The notes under the pieces: model-generated
The model's database searches: none
What the model was told of the DNA's origin: nothing
The model's input: the letters and a program-made list of their open reading frames with translations, nothing else
Shown: positions 15,693-23,764 of the stretch, piece by piece
Layout: every line of letters starts with the position of its first letter
How positions within the stretch are numbered: position 1 is the stretch's first letter
NCBI GenBank assembly: GCA_028275105.1
Contig: JAQCNI010000089.1
Span: 1-48,408, forward strand
DNA: 48,408 bases
Origin: Halorubrum sp.
GTDB taxonomy: Archaea; Halobacteriota; Halobacteria; Halobacteriales; Haloferacaceae
Reading direction: 5' to 3'
Position numbers and translations under genes: made by a program

Positions 15693-16253
15693 ATGCGAGT
15701 CCCGGTCCGCGATCACGTCCCGCTGGCGACGGCCGTCGCGTCCGCAGTCGCACTCGCGCTCGTTTTCGGTGCGGTCGGCGGCGTAATCCCGAGTTCGGTC
15801 CTTCCACGCGCAAGCGACGCCGTCATCGCCGCCATTCCACACCTGAACGCCGCGATTTCGGCGACGGCGATCATCACGATTCTCCTCGGCTGGCGGGCGA
15901 TCGCTCGCGGGAACGTCCGGCAGCACCGGGCGTTCATGCTGACGTCGTTCGGGCTGTTCGTCGCGTTCCTCGCCGCGTACCTCTACCGGCTGATCCTCGT
16001 CGAGACCACGGCGTTCGGCGGCCCGGACGCGGTGTACACCTACCTCTATCTCCCCTTCCTCGGGATCCATATCCTGCTCGCGATCGTCTGTGTCCCGTTC
16101 GTGTTCTACGCCCTCCTGTTGGCCGCGACTCGACCCCCCGAGGAACTATATCACACCCGCCACGCGCAGGCAGGGTCCGTCGCCGCGGTCCTCTGGCTAA
16201 TCTCCTTCGCGATGGGAATCGGCGTGTACATCCTCCTATACCATCTGTACTAG
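15693..16253 (+). CDS. DUF420 family membrane protein
   Basis: Starting at ATG 15693 the product has 186 aa with five predicted membrane helices. DUF420 features are visible: PHLNAAISATAIITILLGWRAI, then RQHRAFMLTSFGLF, GIHILLAIVCVPFVFYALLLA and a C-terminal HTRHAQAGSVAAVLWLISFAMG. The histidines in PHLNA, RQHRA, GIHILL and the HTRHA motif are typical and may bind haem or metal. DUF420 proteins are often linked to haem-copper oxidase assembly (CtaM-like). It stands alone beside tRNA-Leu. Confidence 0.85.
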   Translation: MRVPVRDHVPLATAVASAVALALVFGAVGGVIPSSVLPRASDAVIAAIPHLNAAISATAIITILLGWRAIARGNVRQHRAFMLTSFGLFVAFLAAYLYRLILVETTAFGGPDAVYTYLYLPFLGIHILLAIVCVPFVFYALLLAATRPPEELYHTRHAQAGSVAAVLWLISFAMGIGVYILLYHLY

Positions 16254-16339
16254 CGGCGTCGGCCGACCGGAGTTCGGCCCCGTACAGTACCGACCACTTC
16301 CGCGCAGTATTGATTATCGTCCCGCCCTGAGTAGGTCCC

Positions 16340-17860
16340 GTGACGGACATCGAGGCCGGAGCAGACACCGACGGCGACGCCGGAGTCGATATCGACGTCA
16401 ACGCCGGAGCCGATGCCGGCGTCAACGCCAACGCTGATACTGCCGTCAGCGACGCCGACACCCACGGGCCCGGATTCCGGTCGTTGCGGTCGGAGCTCCA
16501 CGACTACCGTCCGCCGATCGAGGGGTCGATCCCCGCGTGGCTCTCCGGGACGCTGATCCGGAACGGGCCGGGACTGTTCGAGGCGGGTGACCGCCGGGTC
16601 AACCACTGGTTCGACGGCCTCGCGATGCTCCGCCGGTACGCGTTCGACGACGGCGACCTCCGGTACTCGAACCGGTTCCTCCGGACCGACGCCTACGCCG
16701 AGGCGATGGATGGCCGACTCACCGGCCAGTTCGGGACCGATACGCGCGGTTGGCGGCGCGTGATCGACACGCTCCGGTCGTTCGGACTCCCGGAGCCGAC
16801 CGACAACACGAACGTCCACGTCGCCCGGGTCGACGGCGAGTACGTCGCGCTCACCGAAGCGCCGCGGCGGGTCGCATTCGACCCGGACACGCTCGAAACG
16901 CGAGGGGAATTCGCCTTCGACGACGACCTAACCGAACACGTGACGGCCGCACACCTCGTCGCCGACCCGCACCACGGGGAGACCATCGGTTTTGCGACGC
17001 GATTCGGCCGACAGCCGACGTACCAGGTGTACCGGGTTCCGGACGGGTCACGTCGACGCGAGCGAATCGCCTCGGTCGACGCCCGGGGCCCGGCGTACAT
17101 CCACGACTGTAGCGTCACCGACTCGCACGTGATCCTCGTCGAGTCCCCCCTCGTCCTGTCGGTGTTGCGGGCGCTGAACCCGCTTTCCGACGGGCCGGTT
17201 GACATGCTCGACTGGCGGCCCGACCGGCCGACGCGTGTGCTGGTCGTGGACCGGTCGACCGGCGAGCTCGTCGCCGACCCGACGTTCGAGGCCGTCTTCA
17301 CCTTTCATCACGTCAACGCGTTCGTCGACGACGACGGAAATGTCGTTCTCGACCTCGTCGAGTTCCCGAACGATCGGATCGTCGATTCGCTGTCGATGAC
17401 CGAACTCGACGGGGTCGGGTTCCCGGACGTGCCCGACGGCCGACTGACGCGGTACCGGATCGACCCGGCCGCGAACACGGTCGACCGCTCGCGACTGTAC
17501 GACGGCGGGATGGAGCTTCCGCGGGTGCGGCGGGGCGCCGTCGGCCGACGGCACCGGTACGCCTACGGACAGGCGACGGACCGCGACGGGGCGAACGGCC
17601 TGGTCAAGGTCGACACCCGAACCGGCACCGCCCGCGAGTGGTGGGAGTCGTCGACGTACGTCGAGGAGCCGATCCCGATCCGGGCTCCCGACGCCGACGC
17701 GCCGGACGACGGCGTGGTGTTGGCGACGGCGCTCGACGTCGATCGCGAACGAACGAGCCTGCTCGTGTTCGACGCCGCGACATTGGACGTCAGGGCACGG
17801 GCACCGCTCCCGCACGCGGAGCCGTTCGGGTTTCACGGCCGGTTCTTCCCGGAGGTGTAG
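16340..17860 (+). CDS. Carotenoid cleavage oxygenase (RPE65/apocarotenoid dioxygenase family)
   Basis: The 506-aa iron(II) dioxygenase splits a carotenoid backbone to aldehydes or ketones. The four Fe ligands are plausibly the histidines in HVTAAHLVADPHHGE, YIHDCSVTDSHV, FTFHHVNAF and the C-terminal GFHGRFFPEV. SGTLIRNGPGLFEAG is the family's N-terminal motif. Translation starts at GTG 16340; residues 1-45 are an acidic Asp/Ala/Gly extension not found in most homologues. It may supply retinal or turn over bacterioruberin intermediates, but no opsin or carotenoid gene is adjacent. Confidence 0.92.
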   Translation: MTDIEAGADTDGDAGVDIDVNAGADAGVNANADTAVSDADTHGPGFRSLRSELHDYRPPIEGSIPAWLSGTLIRNGPGLFEAGDRRVNHWFDGLAMLRRYAFDDGDLRYSNRFLRTDAYAEAMDGRLTGQFGTDTRGWRRVIDTLRSFGLPEPTDNTNVHVARVDGEYVALTEAPRRVAFDPDTLETRGEFAFDDDLTEHVTAAHLVADPHHGETIGFATRFGRQPTYQVYRVPDGSRRRERIASVDARGPAYIHDCSVTDSHVILVESPLVLSVLRALNPLSDGPVDMLDWRPDRPTRVLVVDRSTGELVADPTFEAVFTFHHVNAFVDDDGNVVLDLVEFPNDRIVDSLSMTELDGVGFPDVPDGRLTRYRIDPAANTVDRSRLYDGGMELPRVRRGAVGRRHRYAYGQATDRDGANGLVKVDTRTGTAREWWESSTYVEEPIPIRAPDADAPDDGVVLATALDVDRERTSLLVFDAATLDVRARAPLPHAEPFGFHGRFFPEV

Positions 17861-17970
17861 CCGCAGCCGAACGGGCTCCCGGTTGACGGGGTGACCGTCC
17901 GGCTCCTCGTCGACGGTTCGAATCCTCGAACCTCCGCCGGCGTTTTGGTCGTCCCGGTCGACGAGTGGAT

Positions 17971-18255
17971 ATGGCCGCCGATCTTGAGGCGAAGACGGAC
18001 CGGTACGAGCGGATGCTCGCGGATGCCATCGCCGCGGCGGAGCCCCGCCCGCCAGCGGGCACTCCCCTCGGGAACGCCGCCGCCGACGTGGCCGAGATGG
18101 CGTCGTCGTACCTCGATGACGGCCGTCACTTTCGCGCGGACGATGACCCGGTCAACGCCCTCGCGTCGTATTCGTACGGGTACGGCTGGCTCGATGCCGG
18201 CGTCCGGCTCGGACTGTTCGCAGTGCCGGACGACACCGACCTGTTCACGACGTGA
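17971..18255 (+). CDS. DUF357 family protein
   Basis: ATG 17971 gives 94 aa (a GTG six bases earlier is also possible). It is an all-helical archaeal DUF357 protein: EAKTDRYERMLADAIAAAEP, MASSYLDDGRHFRADDDPVNALASYSYGYGWLDAGVRLGLF. The DA/NALASYSYGYGWLD core is the family signature. It is cytoplasmic with no known biochemical role. It lies between the carotenoid oxygenase and an M20 peptidase, not obviously coupled to either. Confidence 0.85.
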   Translation: MAADLEAKTDRYERMLADAIAAAEPRPPAGTPLGNAAADVAEMASSYLDDGRHFRADDDPVNALASYSYGYGWLDAGVRLGLFAVPDDTDLFTT

Positions 18256-18325
18256 TCGGACCACTACACGACGTGATCCGACACTCACGTCCGGTTTTAT
18301 CACTCCCACGAACGGACGGGTTCGT

Positions 18326-19501
18326 ATGGACGAACTCGTCGACTTGACCGAACGGTTGGTCTCGATTCCCTCCCACGAGGACGAGACCGCCGCCGGCGAC
18401 GCGATCGAGGAGTGGCTCCGGACGGAAACCGACGCCGACGTCGAACGCGACGCCGTCGGCAACGTCATCGGGTATAAACGGGCGGCCGGGAGCGGTGACG
18501 ACGGCGACGACCGCGCCGCCGACCACGGCGGTGACGATGGAGCCGGCACCGACCCCGACGCGGAGACGTTCGCGCTCGTCGGCCACCACGACGTGGTGCC
18601 CCCGGCCGAGCGACAGACGACCGGCGAGGGAACGGACGGCGAGTACGTCGTCGAGCGTCGCGACGGTCGGATCCACGGTCGTGGAACCGCCGATATGAAG
18701 GGCGCCGTCGCCGCCTGTCTGCTCGCGTTTCGCGATGCGGAACCCCCTACGGGCCGCGAACTCGTGGTCGCCTCGTTCATCGGGGAGGAAACGGGGGGCG
18801 AGGGCGCGCGTCACGCGATCAACGCGGGGTTCGCTCCGGACCACGCGCTCGTCGCCGAGGGGTCGACGGGCTACTCGAACCCCGGCGTGACCGACGTCGC
18901 CGTCGCGCACAAGGGCCGTCGGGCATCGACGCTCGTCGCCGAGGGCGAAGCGGTCCACGCGTCCGAGCCGGAAGCCGGCGAGAACGCGGTGTATCGTGCG
19001 TGCGACGCGATCGACGTCGTCCGCGGCCTCGATGCGCCGGAGACGGCGGTGTTCGGCGAGTACGTGACCGGGTCGGTCGCGGTGACGATGTGTCACGGCG
19101 GCGAGACGTGGAACGTGATCCCGGACCGCTGTGAGGTGACGGTCGACGAGCGAACGGTCCCGGGCGAGCGCGCCGACCTCGCCCGCGTCGAGTCGATCGA
19201 GGGGGTCGAGTGGGTCGTCGACCAGGACCTCCCGCCGATGGGGTGTGACGACGACGCGTTCGCGGACGCGGCGCTGGCGGCCGCCCGCGAGGTCCACGGA
19301 GCCCGCGACCTCGACGAGTCGGAACACGTCGTCAAGCCGCACGCAACCGACGCCGGCTGGCTTGCGGCCGGCGGAACGGCGTGTCTCGTCTGTGGCCCCT
19401 CCGAGCCGGGCGAGGCGCACACCGAAACCGAGAGCGTCGCCGTCGCCGTCCTCGAGCGGTGTTTCGAGACGTACCTGTCGCTCGCCGAACGCGACTGGTA
19501 G
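18326..19501 (+). CDS. M20-family zinc metallopeptidase/deacylase (ArgE/DapE-like)
   Basis: The 391-aa di-metal hydrolase shows GHHDVV (residues 86-91, metal ligands His and Asp), [13 protein letters not shown] (bridging Asp), [11 protein letters not shown] (catalytic and ligand Glu), and the C-terminal [10 protein letters not shown] and GEAHTETE with the last His ligand. The dimerisation domain lies between. An acidic Asp/Gly/His loop (about 53-78) is a haloarchaeal insertion. The ATG has TTTTAT about 25-30 nt upstream. Likely activities are deacylation of N-acyl amino acids or peptide cleavage; the substrate is not resolved. Confidence 0.88.
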   Translation: MDELVDLTERLVSIPSHEDETAAGDAIEEWLRTETDADVERDAVGNVIGYKRAAGSGDDGDDRAADHGGDDGAGTDPDAETFALVGHHDVVPPAERQTTGEGTDGEYVVERRDGRIHGRGTADMKGAVAACLLAFRDAEPPTGRELVVASFIGEETGGEGARHAINAGFAPDHALVAEGSTGYSNPGVTDVAVAHKGRRASTLVAEGEAVHASEPEAGENAVYRACDAIDVVRGLDAPETAVFGEYVTGSVAVTMCHGGETWNVIPDRCEVTVDERTVPGERADLARVESIEGVEWVVDQDLPPMGCDDDAFADAALAAAREVHGARDLDESEHVVKPHATDAGWLAAGGTACLVCGPSEPGEAHTETESVAVAVLERCFETYLSLAERDW

Positions 19502-19593
19502 GCTCGCGCTCGGCGGCCGACCGCCGCAAAGGACCCCGCAAGCCGCCGCGTATGGAAGGGGTTTTATGCGGTCCGCGGGAATCAATGAGCACT

Positions 19594-19746
19594 ATGGGAG
19601 ACAAATCGAAGGCCAAAAAGAAGCGGCTGGCGAAGGCGGAGCGCCAGAACACCCGCGTCCCCGCGTGGGTCATGATGAAGACCGACATGAACGTCACGCG
19701 AAACCCCAAGCGACGCAACTGGCGGCGCAATGACCTCGACGAGTAA
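19594..19746 (+). CDS. rpl39e: 50S ribosomal protein L39e
   Basis: The 50-aa, strongly basic protein ([20 protein letters not shown], then [14 protein letters not shown]) is the standard L39e that lines the peptide exit tunnel. Its stop is directly followed by the ATG of L31e, beginning the L39e-L31e-IF6 operon conserved across archaea. Confidence 0.98.
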   Translation: MGDKSKAKKKRLAKAERQNTRVPAWVMMKTDMNVTRNPKRRNWRRNDLDE

Positions 19747-20025
19747 ATGAGCACCTCAGACTTCGAGGAGCGTGTCGTCACCGTCCCGCTCCGCGACGCC
19801 AAGGAGAAGCCCGTCCAGCAGCGCGCCGACTACGCGGTGAAGATCGTCCGCGAACACCTCGCGCAGCACTTTTCGGTCGGCGAGGACGACGTCGTTCTCG
19901 ATACCTCGATCAACGAGACGATCTGGGCGAACGGCCGGGAGAACCCGCCGAGCACGCTTCGCGTTCGCGCGGCCCGGTTCGTCGAGGACGGCGACCCCGT
20001 CGTCGAAGCCGAGTACGCCGAATAA
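19747..20025 (+). CDS. rpl31e: 50S ribosomal protein L31e
   Basis: The 92-aa ribosomal protein carries the L31e pattern [25 protein letters not shown] and [24 protein letters not shown]. It sits near the exit of the large-subunit tunnel. Its ATG abuts the L39e stop, and IF6 starts one base after its own stop, so the three are translationally coupled. Confidence 0.98.
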   Translation: MSTSDFEERVVTVPLRDAKEKPVQQRADYAVKIVREHLAQHFSVGEDDVVLDTSINETIWANGRENPPSTLRVRAARFVEDGDPVVEAEYAE

Positions 20026-20026
20026 C

Positions 20027-20692
20027 GTGTTACGGGCGACCTTCACCGGCTCGTCGTACGTCGGGGTGTTCGCCCGCGTCGTCGACGACCGCCTCCTGGT
20101 TAGGCCGGACGTCGACGAGGACCTCGCCGACGACCTCGCCGCGGAGCTCGAGATGGACGTCCTCCCGACCACCGTCGGCGGCTCCAACACCGTCGGGTCG
20201 CTGGCCGTGGGCAACGAGAACGGAATCCTCGTCTCCGAGCGCGCGACCGACCGCGAGACGGACCGGATCGCCGAGGCGACCGACCGCGATGTCGGCGAGC
20301 TTCCCGGCCGAATAAACGCCGCCGGCAACGTGATCCTCGTGAACGACTACGGCGCGTACGTCCACCCGGACCTCCCACGCGAGGCGGTCACGACGATCAG
20401 GAACACCCTCGAGGTCCCGGTCGAACGCGGCGATCTGGGTGAGGTCAAGACGGTCGGCACCGCGGCGGTCGCCAACGACACCGGCGTTCTCTGTCACCCG
20501 AACGCCCGGGAGTCGGAACTCCAAGCCATCGAGACGGCACTCGACGTCCGTGCCGACCTCGGGACCGTCAACTACGGCGCGCCGCTCGTCGGGTCGGGAC
20601 TCGTCGCGGGCGATGACGGCTACGTCATCGGCGAGGAGACGACCGGCCCGGAGCTGGGTCGGATCGAGGAGACGCTCGGCTTCATCGACTGA
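20027..20692 (+). CDS. eif6: Translation initiation factor 6 (aIF6)
   Basis: The 221-aa factor binds the large subunit and prevents premature joining of subunits. It has the repeated alpha/beta pentein architecture: [76 protein letters not shown]. It starts with GTG one base after the L31e stop. Confidence 0.97.
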   Translation: MLRATFTGSSYVGVFARVVDDRLLVRPDVDEDLADDLAAELEMDVLPTTVGGSNTVGSLAVGNENGILVSERATDRETDRIAEATDRDVGELPGRINAAGNVILVNDYGAYVHPDLPREAVTTIRNTLEVPVERGDLGEVKTVGTAAVANDTGVLCHPNARESELQAIETALDVRADLGTVNYGAPLVGSGLVAGDDGYVIGEETTGPELGRIEETLGFID

Positions 20693-20863
20693 CTCGACCC
20701 GGGATCGCCCGAGCCGGGTCGTTCGTCCCGTATTGCGTGGATCCCGACCGACGCTAGCTCTGGGCTCAACCGACGCTGGTTCGAGGTCCGATCGACAACG
20801 GCTTGCGAGCCGACCGGCACCATCACCACGCCCCGTCGAAATCGCTCTCGCGCTCCGTTTTTA

Positions 20864-20876
20864 GGAAGATACTTCC
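20864..20876. promoter_or_regulatory. Promoter and small inverted repeat before rpl20A
   Basis: A TATA-like TTTTTAGG is followed by GGAAG-ATA-CTTCC (20864-20876), 24-36 nt before the ATG at 20900. The 170-base stretch between the IF6 stop and this promoter holds no gene that I can see. Confidence 0.4.
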
Positions 20877-20899
20877 CTGTCCCTGTCGGACATATTGAT

Positions 20900-21076
20900 A
20901 TGAGTACTTACACCGTGAGCGGACGGTTCCAGAGCCGGGACGGGTTCCAGCCGTTCACCAAGGACATCGAGGCGGAAAACGAGGACCTCGCTCGCGAGCG
21001 AATCTACACGCAGGTCGGGAGCCAGCACAACCGGAAACGCACCCAGATCGAGATCGAGGGGGTGTCCGCACAATGA
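20900..21076 (+). CDS. rpl18a: 50S ribosomal protein LX (L18a/L20A)
   Basis: The small 58-aa protein reads STYTVSGRFQSRDGFQPFTK, then DIEAENEDLARERIYTQVGSQ and KRTQIEIEGV. This is the archaeal LX/L18Ae family (usual length about 57-60 aa). Its TGA overlaps the ATG of prefoldin alpha (ATGA), so the LX-prefoldin-FtsY genes form one coupled operon, as in other archaea. Confidence 0.96.
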   Translation: MSTYTVSGRFQSRDGFQPFTKDIEAENEDLARERIYTQVGSQHNRKRTQIEIEGVSAQ

Positions 21077-21534
21077 TGGGTGGCGGCAAACAGCAGCTCC
21101 AGCAGCTCTCCCAGGAGCTCCAAGCGATCGACGAGGAGATAACTGCGCTCGAGTCGGAGATTGAAGATTATCGGCAGGAACAGACCGACATTGATGATGC
21201 GGTCGAAGCCATCGAGACCCTCGAAACCGAGTCGACGGTTCAGGTCCCGCTCGGCGGCGGGGCGTACGTCCGCGCGGAAGTCCAAGACATCGACGAGATC
21301 ATCGTCTCGCTGGGCGGGAGCTACTCCGCCGAGCAGGCTCAGGACGACGCAATCGACGTCCTCCGGCGCAAACAGGAGGCGCTCGATGACCGAATCGAGG
21401 AGACGGAAGCGGAGCTCGACGACCTCGAGTCCGAGAGCGATGAACTCGAACAGCAGGCTCAGCAGATGCAACAGCAGATGCAACAACAGCAGATGCAACA
21501 ACAGCAGATGCAGGGACAGGCGGACGACGAGTGA
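21073..21534 (+). CDS. pfdA: Prefoldin alpha subunit
   Basis: The 153-aa chaperone subunit has two long coiled-coil helices (residues about 8-45 and 95-140) flanking the beta-hairpin TVQVPLGGGAYVRAEVQDIDEIIVSLGG. Prefoldin delivers unfolded proteins to the thermosome. The tail is a Gln/Met-rich repeat (QQAQQMQQQMQQQQMQQQQM) longer than usual. The start overlaps the LX stop; ftsY follows after 11 bases. Confidence 0.96.
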   Translation: MMGGGKQQLQQLSQELQAIDEEITALESEIEDYRQEQTDIDDAVEAIETLETESTVQVPLGGGAYVRAEVQDIDEIIVSLGGSYSAEQAQDDAIDVLRRKQEALDDRIEETEAELDDLESESDELEQQAQQMQQQMQQQQMQQQQMQGQADDE

Positions 21535-21545
21535 GGTAGCCGACC

Positions 21546-22664
21546 GTGTTCGACGGACTGAAAGACAAGCTGAACGACTTCCGGGAGGACGTCGAGGAGT
21601 CGACCGACGTCGCGGAGAACGAGCCCTCCGAGGTCGAATCCGGGGGAGCCGCTACCGATCCCGAAGTTGACGACGGAGCCGATGGCTCCGAGCCCAACGG
21701 TGCCACTGGCGGCTCCAATGCCACCGGCACAACTGCCGAGAGGACCGACGCCGGAGCGGAGTCGGACGAGCACGGGCCGGGCACCTTCCAACGCGCGAAG
21801 GCGTTCGCGACCGGCCGGATAATCATCGAGGAGGAGGACCTCGAGGACCCCCTGTGGGACCTCGAGATGGCCCTACTCGAGAGCGACGTGGAGATGAGCG
21901 TCGCGGAGCGGATCCTCGACACGGTCCGCGAGACGATGCTCGGCGAGTCGCGAAAACAGGTCGAAACGACGGGCGAACTCGTCGAGGCAGCCCTCCACGA
22001 AGCCCTACTCGACGTCATCGCGGTCGGCCAGTTCGACTTCGAGGAGCGGATCGCCGCCGCCGAGAAGCCGGTAACGATCGTGTTCACCGGCGTCAACGGC
22101 GTCGGGAAGACGACGACGATCGCCAAACTCTCCGAGTGGCTCGCCGACCACGGCCACTCGTCGGTGTTGGCGAACGGCGATACCTACCGGGCGGGCGCAA
22201 ACGAGCAGATCGGCGAACACGCGGACCGACTCGGCCGCGAACTGATCGCCCACGATCGGGGCGGTGACCCGGCGGCCGTGATCTACGACGGCGTCGAGTA
22301 CGCCGAAGCCAACGACGTCGACGTCGTCCTCGGCGACACGGCCGGCCGACTCCACACGAGCGACGACCTGATGTCGCAGTTGGCCAAGATAGACCGCGTC
22401 GTCGACCCGGACATGACGCTGTTCGTCGACGAAGCGGTGGCCGGACAGGACGCCGTAACCCGGGCGGAGGAGTTCGACGACGCCGCCGAGGTTGACGGCG
22501 CGGTGTTGACGAAGGCGGACGCGGATTCCTCGGGCGGCGCGGCGATCTCGATCGCGTACGTCACCGGCAAGCCGATCCTCTTTTTGGGGACCGGTCAGGG
22601 ATACGACGACCTCACACGATTCGACCCCGAGGCGCTCGTCGACAACCTGCTCGGCGAGGCGTGA
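21546..22664 (+). CDS. ftsY: Signal recognition particle receptor FtsY
   Basis: The 372-aa SRP GTPase has a GTG start (FDGLKDKLNDFREDVEE). It has a long acidic A-domain (about residues 20-85), the helical N domain (EEDLEDPLWDLEMALLESDVEMSV) and the G domain: G1 GVNGVGKTTT (182-191), G3 DTAGRL, G4 TKAD, and the closing GTGQGYDDLTRFDPEALV. It docks ribosome-SRP complexes on the membrane. It is the last gene of the LX-prefoldin operon. Confidence 0.97.
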   Translation: MFDGLKDKLNDFREDVEESTDVAENEPSEVESGGAATDPEVDDGADGSEPNGATGGSNATGTTAERTDAGAESDEHGPGTFQRAKAFATGRIIIEEEDLEDPLWDLEMALLESDVEMSVAERILDTVRETMLGESRKQVETTGELVEAALHEALLDVIAVGQFDFEERIAAAEKPVTIVFTGVNGVGKTTTIAKLSEWLADHGHSSVLANGDTYRAGANEQIGEHADRLGRELIAHDRGGDPAAVIYDGVEYAEANDVDVVLGDTAGRLHTSDDLMSQLAKIDRVVDPDMTLFVDEAVAGQDAVTRAEEFDDAAEVDGAVLTKADADSSGGAAISIAYVTGKPILFLGTGQGYDDLTRFDPEALVDNLLGEA

Positions 22665-22837
22665 GCGACCCGAACCGGCCGGCCGGATTCGGCCGAAAAC
22701 GACCCGGTAGGGTCGGTGAAAACGGCCGGCAAGCCCCGGCGATGGCGACGCCGTCGACTTAAGTATCGAACGGGAGAGAACCGCACACGGGCGGCGGGAT
22801 CAGAACCCTTAACAGGTAACCGAGGGTTTTGTATGAT

Positions 22838-22912
22838 AGCGGGATGGGATAGCCAGGAGATTCCGCCGGGCTCATAACCCGGAGATCGGTAGTTCAAATC
22901 TACCTCCCGCTA
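22838..22912 (+). tRNA. Initiator tRNA-Met(CAT)
   Basis: The 75-nt tRNA has acceptor AGCGGGA/TCCCGCT with an A1-U72 end and discriminator A. The anticodon arm CCGGG-CTCATAA-CCCGG has anticodon CAT and the three consecutive G:C pairs diagnostic of the initiator. The T-arm is GGTAGTTCAAATCTACC. CCA is not encoded. Confidence 0.95.
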
Positions 22913-23048
22913 CTCCCACTCGGCCCGTTTTTGCGTTTCTCCGTCTTCGACACCGACGGGACCGCGTCGCCGGGAGCGTCGCGGTCGACGACCCGCCAAA
23001 GCGGCCGAACCCGGAAGCGATTTCAGTCGCGCCGTCGTTCGATCGGGT

Positions 23049-23660
23049 ATGGAATACGAATCGAGCCTCGACCGCGCCATGGACGCGGTCCCGGACCTCG
23101 GTGGCTCCGACGAACGGCTGTCGGCCCCCGACCCCGAAACACAGAAGGACGGGGCGTTCACCCGGTTGACGAACCTCTCGGCCATCGCCGACGCACTGAG
23201 TCGCGACCCCGAACACGTCCACTCGAAGATCCAACAGGAACTCGGCACGGCCGGCCAGTACGAGGACGGTCGAGCCCGCTATAGCGGGAACTTCCGCGAG
23301 CGGGACTTCCAAGCGGCGATCGACTCGTACATCGAGTCGTTCGTCACCTGCTCGGAGTGTGGGCTCCCCGACACCCGTTTGGAGACGGAAAACCGGACCC
23401 CGATGCTCCGATGTGAGGCCTGCGGGGCGTTCCGGCCGGTCGCAAAGCAGTCGACGACCGAGACCCGACGGGAGGAGGAGGCCATCGAATCGGGCAAGAC
23501 GTACGAACTGGAGATCGTCGGCACCGGCCGCAAGGGCGACGGCGTCGCCGAACGCGGCGAGTACACCGTGTTCGTCCCCGGCGCACAGGAGGGCGAGACC
23601 GTCCGGGCGTACATTAAGAACGTCTCCGGAAACCTGGCGTTCGCCCGTCGCGAGAACTGA
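23049..23660 (+). CDS. eif2b: Translation initiation factor 2 subunit beta, with TRAM domain
   Basis: The 203-aa aIF2-beta has a helical N-terminus, a core (FTRLTNLSAIADALSRDPEHV, then QQELGTAGQYEDGRARYSG) and a zinc ribbon with Cys pairs CSECGLPD and CEACGAFR. A C-terminal TRAM domain (GKTYELEIVGTGRKGDGVAERG to NLAFARREN) is typical of haloarchaeal versions and adds RNA binding. The factor belongs to the heterotrimer that brings initiator tRNA to the ribosome, and its gene follows initiator tRNA-Met here. Confidence 0.95.
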   Translation: MEYESSLDRAMDAVPDLGGSDERLSAPDPETQKDGAFTRLTNLSAIADALSRDPEHVHSKIQQELGTAGQYEDGRARYSGNFRERDFQAAIDSYIESFVTCSECGLPDTRLETENRTPMLRCEACGAFRPVAKQSTTETRREEEAIESGKTYELEIVGTGRKGDGVAERGEYTVFVPGAQEGETVRAYIKNVSGNLAFARREN

Positions 23661-23764
23661 TCTGCGTCGCCCGCGGAGCCGATCCGGGCCACTCTGAGTC
23701 CTGATCTGGGCTACCCGTAGTCCCGTTTACAGCCAGTTTTTCGCTACCCCCGTCTTTTCGTTAT